Of a DNA stretch of 64,000 nt, positions 8,281 to 17,138 are shown one piece after another. The stretch is from assembly GCF_014647855.1 (NCBI RefSeq), contig NZ_BMPZ01000009.1, forward strand, positions 62,001 to 126,000, in the 5' to 3' direction. The number at the start of each line of letters is the position of its first letter. Positions within the stretch are counted from its first letter, which is position 1. A program made the position numbers and the translations under genes. The notes under the pieces were generated by a model. That model was not told where the DNA came from and did not search any database. It saw only the letters and a program-made list of their open reading frames with translations. The DNA is from Shewanella gelidii. GTDB taxonomy: Bacteria; Pseudomonadota; Gammaproteobacteria; Enterobacterales; Shewanellaceae.

Positions 8281-10936
8281 AGCGCCCAAGGTCGTTAAAA
8301 AGAAACTATTCTCTCCAATTTGGTTATTACCAATCGTAGCACTAGCGCTCGGTTCTTGGCTGGGCATCAAAAGCATCAAAGAATCAGGTATTGAAGTTTC
8401 CGTACACTTTCCGAGTGCGACCGGTATTGACGTGGGCAAAACACTAGTAAAGTACCAGGGCTTAACCGTCGGAAAAGTCGTGGACATTGGACTCGATCAG
8501 GACTTGTCCGGCGTAAATGTTGATATTTTGATGGATTATCGGGCGGAGCCTTTTTTAACAACTGGAACCAAATTCTGGCTCGTAACTCCCAAAGCCTCAA
8601 TTACCGGAGTTGAAGGATTAGATGCATTGTTTTCCGGCAATTATATTGGTGTTCAACCCGGTCAAGGCGATACAAACTATAGTTTTGAAGCAGAAAAGCA
8701 AGCACCGGCAATCACTCCTGGTAGCGAAGGCGTCGTCCTCGAATTGACAGCGGAAAAACTCGGTTCAATTGATGTGGGTTCACCCGTATTCTACCGGCAA
8801 ATTCCTGTAGGAAATATTGTTAGCTACCGTTTGACCAATCACCAAACCGTCACCATAAACGCCTTCGTACAAGAACAATATGCATATTTGGTAAAACACA
8901 ATTCTAGTTTTTGGAATGTGTCTGGCGTCAGCATTGATGCCTCTTTGCAAGGCATCAAAGTCAATTCAGAAAGCCTCGCCTCCATTATTGCTGGCGGTAT
9001 TACGTTTAATTCCCCACAATCTGGTGAACCGGCCAAAAATGGGGATAGTTTTACGCTTTATCAAAATGAAACCAACGCTCTCGGCGGGATCCGAATTACA
9101 TTGGCAGCGGATACTGCGGCCAATGTTAGCAAAGGCACGAACATAGAATATCGAGGGTTAAAAATCGGTCAAATCTTACAAAGCCAACTGACCCCAAGTG
9201 GCGTCATCTTCGACGCAAAGATTGATACTCAATATCAATCCATGCTCAACCAAGAAACATTGTTTTGGTCTGAAGGCGCAGACATTTCGCTGGGCGGCGT
9301 TAAAAACGCGGCAAGAATGATCACAGGGCACGTCATCAATATCATCCCGGGTCGTGGTGCCCCCCAAACAGCATTTGAGTTAAATGATGTAGCGCCAGAT
9401 CTGCTTCAAGCAGACAGGTTACAACTCACGCTTACATCTGATGCAAACCCAGGCGTTCAAGCCGGTTCACAAGTCAGATATAAACAAATACCCATTGGCG
9501 AAGTCACATCAGCGAATTTAAGTGAGTCCTTTGAGCATGTTGAATACGCCATAGAAATATGGCCAGAATTTGCAAAATTGATCGCGCCTTCAAGCTACTT
9601 TGTTGCAGAATCAGCCTTAGCTGTTGATGCGTCACTGGATGGGGTCTCCATCAAATCGCGAGATATTGATACTTTAGTGAAAGGCGCCATTAGCTTGATG
9701 GCTGCAAAGCCGTATAAGCCGGTCAATCAAGTATCAAGCAATAAAGTGACTCCAAAAACCAAACAAACAAAACTCATCAAGCCTCTACGACTGTTTTCAG
9801 ATCGAAACGCAGCACAACAATATTTTGCCAAACAAAAACTCATTTATCGTTCACTTTCAAGCCTTGATGGTGCTGGCCTTTCGGAAGGGTCCCCTGTTTA
9901 CTTTAAAAAAATGAAAGTTGGGGCTGTAACCTCTGTCAACTGGGCAACTCAAACGAATCAATTTACGATAGAGCTCGGGATCAAAAAACAATTTCAAACA
10001 CTTCTGAACCCACGCACAGTTTTCTGGCGCAACGGTGCAGCAACGATCAATGCTAGCCTTGCGGGGGTTGATATTGATGTCGCACCTTTAGAAGGCACAT
10101 TAAAAGGCAGTATTAGTCTTGGCCATGTCGACGCAAAACAGAACAATACCGAACATCTTTATGCAGACAAAAAGCTTGCTCTGATGCAGGCAAAACCCAT
10201 CTCTATCCAGCTCCCTGCGGCAGCTCAGATTGCAGTCAATGCGGCAATTCGTTATCAAGGACATCAAGTTGGGCAAGTAAAAAATGTGTCCCTCGACCCT
10301 TCACTCAACTTTGTCAACGCTGATGCCTATCTATATGGCGATTACGCAAAGTACTTCGTAAAGTCAGATAGCCAATTTTTCATCGTTCAAGCGCAAGTCT
10401 CATTAGCTGGAGTGAAAGATGTAGATACACTGATTACCGGTCCATATATTGGTGTCCTACCTGGAAAGTCTGCACAACAGCAATTTCGATTTAACGCAAG
10501 CCTTACCGCCCCAATGCATACAAAACAAGGTGATTTATTGGTGCAGCTTGAAGACTCTGAGTTAGGCTCAGTCAAAGTCGGCACGCAAATATTTTATCGC
10601 GGTATCGCTATCGGACAGGTTGATCAGGTCCAACTTGCGGCCTCAGGCAACAAGATCATTATGCATGCCCATATCGATAGTCAATATCGTCACGTAGTCA
10701 ATCAAAGTAGTAAGTTCTGGGATCTTTCAGGGATAAAGTTAGATTGGGGCCTATTCTCAGGCGCCCAAATAAACACAGGTTCACTTGAAACGTTGCTCGT
10801 CGGTGGCATCGGTGTGGCAACCAGGGAAACGACCAACACATCGAATCAAATTCGCCAGCAACTGGTAGCTCCGCTTCACGAAAAGCCGGATCCTCTTTGG
10901 CAACAATGGGCACCTAAACAATCCATACGACCATAG
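8267..10936 (+). CDS. letB: MCE-domain lipid-transport tunnel protein LetB (YebT)
   Basis: An inner-membrane-anchored periplasmic protein that in E. coli forms a stacked hexameric tunnel carrying lipids between membranes. At 889 residues it is close to E. coli LetB (877). One N-terminal membrane helix lies at about residues 17-36. I count seven repeats of the MCE hallmark [VI]-x-[YF]-[KRQ]-x3-[VI]-G-x-[VI], starting near residues 64, 180, 297, 408, 546, 663 and 779. Seven domains equals the E. coli number. Encoded directly after the two LetA halves with overlapping reading frames. Confidence 0.95.
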   Translation: MTETEAPKVVKKKLFSPIWLLPIVALALGSWLGIKSIKESGIEVSVHFPSATGIDVGKTLVKYQGLTVGKVVDIGLDQDLSGVNVDILMDYRAEPFLTTGTKFWLVTPKASITGVEGLDALFSGNYIGVQPGQGDTNYSFEAEKQAPAITPGSEGVVLELTAEKLGSIDVGSPVFYRQIPVGNIVSYRLTNHQTVTINAFVQEQYAYLVKHNSSFWNVSGVSIDASLQGIKVNSESLASIIAGGITFNSPQSGEPAKNGDSFTLYQNETNALGGIRITLAADTAANVSKGTNIEYRGLKIGQILQSQLTPSGVIFDAKIDTQYQSMLNQETLFWSEGADISLGGVKNAARMITGHVINIIPGRGAPQTAFELNDVAPDLLQADRLQLTLTSDANPGVQAGSQVRYKQIPIGEVTSANLSESFEHVEYAIEIWPEFAKLIAPSSYFVAESALAVDASLDGVSIKSRDIDTLVKGAISLMAAKPYKPVNQVSSNKVTPKTKQTKLIKPLRLFSDRNAAQQYFAKQKLIYRSLSSLDGAGLSEGSPVYFKKMKVGAVTSVNWATQTNQFTIELGIKKQFQTLLNPRTVFWRNGAATINASLAGVDIDVAPLEGTLKGSISLGHVDAKQNNTEHLYADKKLALMQAKPISIQLPAAAQIAVNAAIRYQGHQVGQVKNVSLDPSLNFVNADAYLYGDYAKYFVKSDSQFFIVQAQVSLAGVKDVDTLITGPYIGVLPGKSAQQQFRFNASLTAPMHTKQGDLLVQLEDSELGSVKVGTQIFYRGIAIGQVDQVQLAASGNKIIMHAHIDSQYRHVVNQSSKFWDLSGIKLDWGLFSGAQINTGSLETLLVGGIGVATRETTNTSNQIRQQLVAPLHEKPDPLWQQWAPKQSIRP

Positions 10937-11283
10937 AAGCAAATGTTCATGAAGGCAGCGAGATGACTCAGGTGCTCATCCGCTTCCCATGGAACCTGAG
11001 CAAAAATGCAAACCAATAGAAAATTAGTATGGGAGTGAAGTGCACTCACATTGTTTTCGTAAGACGAGCTTACTCTTTAGGCTATTTGTTGTGCACCACG
11101 TCGTGTTCATGCATTCCTAACGGCACTTTAACGAGAAAATTTCGTTCGCCTTTGGTTGTGGCAAAGCATCCCCCAATCAAACGCACAAGCACTGTACCCT
11201 CAAGGTCACTGAGGCATGACTTCTAAAAAACAAGAAGACTTCCAGTTCTTAAAGCACAGAGCTTTGAAATGGCAATTTAAAGG
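10937..11283. other. 347-base gap between letB and the SpmAB-type gene
   Basis: No gene can be supported here. It holds an inverted repeat (CTCAGGT at about 10969 with ACCTGAG at about 10993) and two overlapping short frames on opposite strands (11029-11226 plus, 11082-11192 minus), neither with a recognised family. No clear terminator follows either converging gene. Confidence 0.5.
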
Positions 11284-12510
11284 CTACCCATAAAACCAAT
11301 AACAAACAAAAATCGCTGTAATGAGTCCGGCAGCATCGGCTACCAAACCACAAGTTAACGCATGACGGGTATAGCGAATTCCAACCGAACCAAAATATAC
11401 TGCAAGTACATAAAAAGTGGTCTCTGTACTACCTTGAAATACTGCGGCAAGTCGCCCTGCAAATGAGTCCGGCCCGTAATGAGACATTGTTTCTAACATC
11501 ATGGCTCTTGCGCCCGAGCCACTAAAGGGTTTCATCAATCCAGTAGGCATTGCATCAACAAAGCGAATGTCACCACCAAAAGCTTGTACGCAGTATGCAA
11601 GCAGCTGCAGTACATAATCCAACGCACCGGAAGCTCTAAGTAAAGCAATGGCCAATAACATCGCCAACAAATATGGAATTAGGTTGATAGAAAGCTGAAA
11701 CCCTTCTTTTGCCCCTTCTACAAATTCATCATAAATTGCGACTTTTTTAAACGCTGCAATCAGCACGAAGCTAAAAATCAAACAAAGCAAAATACCATTG
11801 CCTGCAATGGCCGAGAATTCGCTGATAAAAGTCGTGGTTGACGCACCCAACACCATCAATAATGTAGCTAAACTGCTTAACAACAATGCGCCATATCCAA
11901 GAACAACCGCATTCATCAAACGAATTCGTTGGAACCAAGCCACAACACTCAAGCCAACCAAGGTCGAAGCAGTGGTGGCTAAAAGAATCGGCAAAAATAC
12001 ATCTGTCGGTGCCGCTGCACCCTGCTGAGCGCGATATAAAAAAACGGTAACCGGAACTAAAGTAACAGAGGATGTATTTAAGACTAAAAAAAGTATCTGG
12101 GCGTTAGTTGCGGTTTGCTTGTTTGGATTTAACGTTTGCAAATCTTGCATTGCTTTTAGCCCTAAGGGCGTTGCAGCATTATCCAAGCCTAAAAAATTAG
12201 CAGTCAAGTTCATCGTGACACTACCAAAAGCCGGGTGACCTCTTGGCACTTCAGGCATTAACCGACTCAACAAGGGCTCTAGAACTTGGGCAAAACGGCT
12301 CACTAACCCCGCTTTTTCACCAATGCGCATTAAACCCATCCATAAACTCAAAACACCCACTAAACCAATGGCAATTTCAGCAGCTAGTTTTGCGCTTGAA
12401 AAAATTGCATCAACGCTTGCTGACAGCACCTGAGAGTTGCCACTGAAAAGTTGCAAAATAATGGCTATAGCCGCCGTGATAAAAAACACAAACCAAACTC
12501 GATTTAGCAA
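11284..12510 (-). CDS. SpmA/SpmB-type nucleoside-recognition (Gate) domain membrane protein
   Basis: A 408-residue polytopic inner-membrane protein that fuses two nucleoside-recognition (Gate) domains, as in Bacillus spore maturation proteins SpmA and SpmB. The segment NLTANFLGLDNAATPLG at about residues 102-118 is the typical SpmA-like signature. The second half carries GAKEGFQLSINLIPYLLAMLLAI and a late FSGSGARAMM stretch. About ten hydrophobic segments can be seen. The organism need not sporulate, since such fusions are widespread in gammaproteobacteria; the transported substrate is unknown. It interrupts the letB-rsmF neighbourhood seen in E. coli. Confidence 0.85.
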   Translation of the reverse strand: MLNRVWFVFFITAAIAIILQLFSGNSQVLSASVDAIFSSAKLAAEIAIGLVGVLSLWMGLMRIGEKAGLVSRFAQVLEPLLSRLMPEVPRGHPAFGSVTMNLTANFLGLDNAATPLGLKAMQDLQTLNPNKQTATNAQILFLVLNTSSVTLVPVTVFLYRAQQGAAAPTDVFLPILLATTASTLVGLSVVAWFQRIRLMNAVVLGYGALLLSSLATLLMVLGASTTTFISEFSAIAGNGILLCLIFSFVLIAAFKKVAIYDEFVEGAKEGFQLSINLIPYLLAMLLAIALLRASGALDYVLQLLAYCVQAFGGDIRFVDAMPTGLMKPFSGSGARAMMLETMSHYGPDSFAGRLAAVFQGSTETTFYVLAVYFGSVGIRYTRHALTCGLVADAAGLITAIFVCYWFYG

Positions 12511-12590
12511 GTAAAACTCTCCACATGTTCCATAGCGGTGACCTCAATATGGTATACTAATGCCACCGAATGAAACAGTTTGCATGATAT

Positions 12591-14006
12591 ATGGTTCAAC
12601 TAAATCAAGAATTTATTAACAGTATTGCCAAAGAACTCCCTTCTCACCTTAACCTTGAAGACTTTGTCCACTATTGCAAGCAACCGCTAAGGCCTTCTAT
12701 TCGAATCAATTCGTTAAAAATATCTGATGACGCCTTTCTCAAAATGATGCAACCCAAAGGTTGGCATTTTGAGCCGATACCTTGGTGTGATCATGGGTAC
12801 TGGATTACACTGGAGAAAGAGGTGCAGCTCGGAAATTGCGTCGAACACTTAGCCGGACTGTTTTATATTCAAGAAGCAAGCTCAATGCTCCCCCCTTTTG
12901 CCATGCAAACTGAACTCTATAACTCAGAACTCGTATTGGACGTTGCGTCTGCACCAGGTTCTAAAACCACGCAAATGGCAGCAATGATGCAAAACCAGGG
13001 GCTGATTATTGCCAATGAGTATTCTTCAAGCCGTGTCAAAGTGCTGCATGCGAACATTTCTCGTATGGGCGTCTCAAATTGTGCAATTACTCATTTTGAT
13101 GGTTGTGTGTTTGGCGAATATCAATACCAAACCTTTGACACCGTCCTACTGGATGCGCCTTGTAGTGGTGAAGGCACTGTGCGTAAAGATCCTGATTCAC
13201 TGAAACATTGGGATATTCAAGAAATTGAAGACATTGCGAACACGCAAAAACAACTTATCGAGTCGGCTTTTCTTGCTTTAAAACCGGGTGGAACACTTGT
13301 TTACTCTACTTGTACGCTCAACCAACTCGAAAACCAAAATGTGTGTCGACACCTAAAAGAACGCTACGGTGATGCAGTAGAATATGTTCCGCTCAATACG
13401 CTTTTCCCTGGCGCGGAGAAAGCTTGTACTCAAGAAGGATTTTTGCATGTCTGGCCACAGATATATGATAGTGAAGGATTTTTTGTCGCCAAACTTAGAA
13501 AAACAGCTTCGGTAACCCGCCATCTAACTGAGCCCAAGCCACAAAAAAAGTTTCCATTTACCCCTGCAAACAATAAAGCGGTTGTAGCAATCTCAGAACA
13601 CTTTTCCAAACAGCTCGGTCTTGAACTACCAAGTGACCAAAGCGTCCAAGTTCGCGACAATGAGTACTGGCTATTTCCGAAATCAATCCTACCGCTTATC
13701 GGGAAAATGCGTTATCAGCGCATTGGCCTCAAGCTCGCAGAGATTGCCAAACATGGCTTTAAAACGAAACATGAAGCAGTCACAACTCTGCCATTAGTCA
13801 GCGGTCGAGGGTTTGAATTAAACGAAGCACAAAGTGTTGAGTATTTAAAAGGACGGGATATCGCATTGGACGGCTCAAGCAAAGCGAAAGGAGAAATCAT
13901 TGTTTGTTACCAAGGTGCCGCACTTGGGCTAGGCAAACACCTCGGGCACCGCATCAAAAACAATCTCCCCCGCGAACTTGTCAAAGACAATGTTTGTTCG
14001 AGCTGA
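12591..14006 (+). CDS. rsmF: 16S rRNA (cytosine(1407)-C(5))-methyltransferase RsmF
   Basis: A NOL1/NOP2/Sun-family enzyme that methylates C1407 of 16S rRNA using S-adenosylmethionine. In 471 residues the SAM-binding motif (DVASAPGSKTTQ) is at 117-128, the proline-cysteine motif DAPCSGEG has C191, and the catalytic STC motif has C241. A C-terminal RNA-binding PUA-like region follows, of the length seen in E. coli YebU (479). The position after letA/letB supports RsmF over other m5C methyltransferases. The ATG at 12591 lies within a TATATGG context and I see no strong ribosome-binding site. Confidence 0.94.
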   Translation: MVQLNQEFINSIAKELPSHLNLEDFVHYCKQPLRPSIRINSLKISDDAFLKMMQPKGWHFEPIPWCDHGYWITLEKEVQLGNCVEHLAGLFYIQEASSMLPPFAMQTELYNSELVLDVASAPGSKTTQMAAMMQNQGLIIANEYSSSRVKVLHANISRMGVSNCAITHFDGCVFGEYQYQTFDTVLLDAPCSGEGTVRKDPDSLKHWDIQEIEDIANTQKQLIESAFLALKPGGTLVYSTCTLNQLENQNVCRHLKERYGDAVEYVPLNTLFPGAEKACTQEGFLHVWPQIYDSEGFFVAKLRKTASVTRHLTEPKPQKKFPFTPANNKAVVAISEHFSKQLGLELPSDQSVQVRDNEYWLFPKSILPLIGKMRYQRIGLKLAEIAKHGFKTKHEAVTTLPLVSGRGFELNEAQSVEYLKGRDIALDGSSKAKGEIIVCYQGAALGLGKHLGHRIKNNLPRELVKDNVCSS

Positions 14007-14130
14007 CTATAAAGCTGCTGTGAAATGAAAAATTTGCCGCTGCAAGAAATCTTATTCCTACAGTGGCTTTGACCGACTCAACACAAATTCAACGCCTTCC
14101 TAATACAATTGAAACTAATTGAAGGCTGGC
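14007..14130. other. spacer between rsmF and the small-RNA promoter
   Basis: The first third of the 337-base gap after rsmF. I see no gene, terminator or clear repeat in it. The remaining two thirds hold the candidate small RNA annotated next. Confidence 0.5.
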
Positions 14131-14160
14131 TTGGCATTTTGTTAAATTAGCGACTATATT
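14131..14160 (+). promoter_or_regulatory. sigma-70-type promoter of a candidate small RNA
   Basis: TTGGCA at 14131-14136 and TATATT at 14155-14160 are separated by 18 bases, a near-consensus sigma-70 pair. The predicted start, near 14167, lies well downstream of rsmF and opposite to tatD, so it would not serve a protein gene. Confidence 0.6.
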
Positions 14161-14166
14161 TTGACT

Positions 14167-14276
14167 AGACTAAGTTTTAGAGCAGATGCTAAAGCGCTCT
14201 CAAAGATAGCGCACGGCTCAGAATGAGCCCTTCCCCTAGGCCCGAAACAACCGGAATAGTTTTGGGCCTTTTTTTG
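14167..14276 (+). ncRNA. candidate intergenic small RNA
   Basis: About 110 bases downstream of the promoter at 14131-14160 hold three hairpins in a row: GCGCT/AGCGC (14194-14212), GGCTCA/TGAGCC (14215-14229) and a terminator stem GGCCCGAAAC/GTTTTGGGCC (14239-14268) followed by seven T. A C-rich single-stranded stretch, TTCCCCT, lies between hairpins two and three and could pair with a purine-rich ribosome-binding site. No reading frame of note fits. I cannot assign it to a known family. It could instead be just a distal rsmF 3' end with its terminator. Confidence 0.55.
14239..14275 (+). terminator. rho-independent terminator of the candidate small RNA / rsmF
   Basis: A ten-base-pair stem with one G-T pair (GGCCCGAAAC / GTTTTGGGCC), a ten-base loop and seven T. 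It lies about 230 bases beyond rsmF. Confidence 0.9.
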
Positions 14277-14343
14277 TGCAAAATTCTTCAAGCCAGAATA
14301 AAAAATACTTCAAAATAAACACTGCTAAAGTGAATACAATAGG

Positions 14344-15132
14344 TTACCGACCGACTAACTTTGCTGCACCGTGGAATAAATCAAAGAAATTATCGCTGGT
14401 ATACTTGGCGACGTCTTCATACTTTTCTCCTCGCAACTCAGCAACAAATTCGGCAACATCACGAACAAAAGCAGGCTGATTCTCCTCGCCACGGTGTGGC
14501 ACAGGAGCTAAATAAGGCGCATCCGTTTCGACCAGAAGTCTGTCTTTTGGTACCTTGCGGATTACACTCCTCAAAGCTCCGGCGTTTTTAAAGGTCACAA
14601 TACCAGAGACAGAAATATAGAGGCCTAAGTCGAGTGCTGCTTTGGCCATGTCCCAATCTTCAGTAAAGCAATGTAACACGCCACCAACTTTATCAGCATG
14701 ACCGGATTTAAGCATGTGAATGGTATCTTGCCGCGCATCTCGCGTATGAATAATAAGAGGTTTATTAACTTGCACCGCTAAATCTATTTGTTGCTCAAAA
14801 CACTGCTGTTGCAGCGACTTAGTTTCGTTTGCGTAATAATAGTCGAGGCCAGTTTCACCAATAGCGACAACCTGTTCATCCGTTGAAAACGCCGAAATTT
14901 GCTCAATATCTAAACCATCTTGAACATCAAGAGGATGTACGCCTGATGAGAGAAATACTTGCTTAAATGGCGCGACTTTGGCCTTCATTGCTTCAAAGCC
15001 ACTTTGGCACACATTGACACACAAAATGTAATCGACACCGCGATTTTTAGCTTGCTCTAGGAGGAGTTTCAACGATGCCTCATCAGGCGCCGCTTTAATA
15101 CGGTCGAGGTGACAGTGTGAATCAATTAGCAC
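14344..15132 (-). CDS. TatD-family metal-dependent hydrolase (YcfH)
   Basis: A TIM-barrel amidohydrolase-type nuclease of the TatD/YcfH group. It has 262 residues. The metal-binding HxH is at residues 6-8 (DSHCHLD). GETGLDYY, a conserved HTRDA segment, HCFTED and a final ETDAPYLAP motif supply the other ligands. It ends the minus-strand operon that includes holB, tmk, mltG and pabC, the position held by ycfH in E. coli. The biological substrate is not settled; DNA exonuclease activity is known for TatD relatives. Confidence 0.92.
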   Translation of the reverse strand: MLIDSHCHLDRIKAAPDEASLKLLLEQAKNRGVDYILCVNVCQSGFEAMKAKVAPFKQVFLSSGVHPLDVQDGLDIEQISAFSTDEQVVAIGETGLDYYYANETKSLQQQCFEQQIDLAVQVNKPLIIHTRDARQDTIHMLKSGHADKVGGVLHCFTEDWDMAKAALDLGLYISVSGIVTFKNAGALRSVIRKVPKDRLLVETDAPYLAPVPHRGEENQPAFVRDVAEFVAELRGEKYEDVAKYTSDNFFDLFHGAAKLVGR

Positions 15133-15195
15133 GGGCGTTCTCGGTTACAAAAATAAGGTGGGCAAGAATAGCGAGCTAAAACCAGTGGGTCAAGC

Positions 15196-15522
15196 TTACA
15201 TGGTGCACGTTAGATCACCTGACGCCAACTCTCTAGAGAGGTGGTTTTCGATATGATGTTTATGGGTTTCGGGCTCAGTTAAAATCTTAACTCCAATACC
15301 GGCAGGTCGACCGCCGGAAGCACCCATCGGGTTAATCCAAACCACGCTCCCCCGAAACTCATGGGTATTTCCAGTACTCGGCAAGCGATAGGATATCGTT
15401 AGTTCCTGCCCTAAATAGTGGGCTTCGCTCGTTGTAATAAACAAGCCTGCAGGCTTTATAAACGGCATATAAGCGCGATAAAGCTGGTGCAAAGTGTCGA
15501 AGTTTAAAACAACATCTACCAT
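15196..15522 (-). CDS. pilZ: PilZ domain protein
   Basis: A 108-residue single PilZ domain, of the type IV pilus assembly PilZ kind found between holB and tatD in many gammaproteobacteria. The central GSVVWINP...GRPAGIGVKI strand pattern is typical. The RxxxR and [DN]xSxxG motifs needed for cyclic-di-GMP binding are missing, as in Pseudomonas PilZ, so it probably acts through protein contacts. It is separated from holB by about 70 bases. Confidence 0.88.
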   Translation of the reverse strand: MVDVVLNFDTLHQLYRAYMPFIKPAGLFITTSEAHYLGQELTISYRLPSTGNTHEFRGSVVWINPMGASGGRPAGIGVKILTEPETHKHHIENHLSRELASGDLTCTM

Positions 15523-15591
15523 GGATTAATTTAACTCACTCTATTTGCTACTGGTGAGCATCTGTTTATCATTTTGATTGATAAGCAAATA

Positions 15592-16509
15592 CTACAATTT
15601 AGTTACTTGTTGATATTCTAGAACAAAACGCTGACAAATGGCTAAATTATTTACATTTGGCATACGATTTAATTGGTGGACTTGATGCATCACTTGGTCT
15701 GCGAGCGCAACAACCGCTTGACGCATAAATGGATTATCCAGTTTAGGCTGTAGTAATTGTTGACGAAGAACAAAATATAAAACCTTAAGTGCATCAACAA
15801 GATGCTCATCCTTCAATTGGGTAAACCCAAGCTGTAGCTGTCCAGTCGTTAGGCTGTTTACCCAATTATTCCGGTATTTCAACAACTGCTCATAGTGGCC
15901 GTTTTCACAATATTCAACTAAAGGTATGGGGCCACCAACAACCGGTAAACACCAGAGTTTATCTTGGCACGGTCCAAGTTGCTGCTCTAGCCAAGTCCTT
16001 AATGCTTTTTTATCTGGCGTTGCCACTAAAGTGCGTTGACAGCGGCTCGTAATCGTCGCCATTAATCGACTCGGAGTGTCGGATTGTAAAATCAATAAAG
16101 AATTAACACCTGGTTCTTCTAATGTTTTCAACAACGCATTTGCGGCAGCATGATTTAGCTTTTCACACTGACGGATCAGAGCAACACGATAGCCACCTTG
16201 TTGAGCAGTATTCTGTAGTCGCTGGCACAGCTGGCGAACTTGGTCGACTTTGATTTGATTGCCGTCAGCTTCAAGCGCATAAAAATCAGGATGCGTTCTT
16301 GCTTCAAACAACTGACAGCTCTTGCAAAAGCCGCATGCACCATGGTTTGAAGCTTTTTCACACAACACAGCTTGTGCCATGGCCATGCAGAGCGTATCTG
16401 CACCATAACCTATACTTCCGCCCACCAATTGTGCATGAGCGATCTTTTGACGATGTACAATCCCCATGAAATGCGCGAAAGAAGGCTCAAGCCATGGCAA
16501 TAGCGGCAT
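15592..16509 (-). CDS. holB: DNA polymerase III subunit delta'
   Basis: Clamp-loader subunit of the replicative polymerase. The ATG at 16509 overlaps the tmk stop codon as TAATG, so I use it in place of the TTG nine bases upstream; this gives 305 residues. The four-cysteine zinc module (C-GFC-KSC pattern near residue 70) and the ANALLKTLEEP segment with the SRCQ sensor motif are present. There is no intact Walker A lysine motif, as expected for delta'. Translationally coupled to tmk. Confidence 0.94.
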   Translation of the reverse strand: MPLLPWLEPSFAHFMGIVHRQKIAHAQLVGGSIGYGADTLCMAMAQAVLCEKASNHGACGFCKSCQLFEARTHPDFYALEADGNQIKVDQVRQLCQRLQNTAQQGGYRVALIRQCEKLNHAAANALLKTLEEPGVNSLLILQSDTPSRLMATITSRCQRTLVATPDKKALRTWLEQQLGPCQDKLWCLPVVGGPIPLVEYCENGHYEQLLKYRNNWVNSLTTGQLQLGFTQLKDEHLVDALKVLYFVLRQQLLQPKLDNPFMRQAVVALADQVMHQVHQLNRMPNVNNLAICQRFVLEYQQVTKL

Positions 16510-17138
16510 TATGCCCAACCCTGTGCCGCTAAGCTGGTTAAAATATCTTTATGCACCTGCTCTATAGGCTGTTCAGCATCAATCACAATAATCGAGTCAT
16601 CTTTTGCTGCAACGTCCAAATAAGCAGTGCGGGCACGCTCAAAAAATGAGAGTTTTTGTTGTTCGATTCTATCAAGTTCCCCTCGAAGTGCCGCTCTTTC
16701 CAAACCTACTTTGGGGTTAATATCTAAATACACAGTTAAGTCTGGCTTAAAGTCTCCCAAAATTACATCACTAATCGATTGAACCAATGGCATTAAACCG
16801 CGGCCACCACCTTGATAAGCGATGGAGCTCAAGTTATGTCTATCTCCCAGCACCCAATGCCCTTGCGCTAAAGCGGGCTGAATAACGTTCGCAACAAGCT
16901 GCGCACGAGCAGCATAGATCAACAAGCATTCAGATTTATCACAAAGAGGATCGGTGTTATCTGCAATCTTAACCAAATCTCTCATTTTTTCAGCCAGAGG
17001 AGTTCCACCGGGCTCCCGGGTACAAACAGGCTCTGCGCCGGTTTTTGCATGAATAAAATCACGAACCAACGAGATGGCGCTAGACTTTCCGGCGCCCTCT
17101 AGACCTTCTATCACAATAAACTTGCCCTGTTGGCTCAT
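16509..17138 (-). CDS. tmk: thymidylate kinase
   Basis: Phosphorylates dTMP to dTDP. The protein has 209 residues. The P-loop GLEGAGKSS begins near residue 12, the conserved REPGG near 41, and the [17 protein letters not shown] lid-region motif near 98. The start codon overlaps the mltG stop as ATGA. Part of the pabC-mltG-tmk-holB run that is conserved from E. coli. Confidence 0.96.
   Translation of the reverse strand: MSQQGKFIVIEGLEGAGKSSAISLVRDFIHAKTGAEPVCTREPGGTPLAEKMRDLVKIADNTDPLCDKSECLLIYAARAQLVANVIQPALAQGHWVLGDRHNLSSIAYQGGGRGLMPLVQSISDVILGDFKPDLTVYLDINPKVGLERAALRGELDRIEQQKLSFFERARTAYLDVAAKDDSIIVIDAEQPIEQVHKDILTSLAAQGWA

Noticed and set aside
11029..11226. 65-codon plus-strand frame after letB
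   Set aside because: Composition (many Ser, Arg, Cys) is typical of an antisense shadow; no ribosome-binding site or family.
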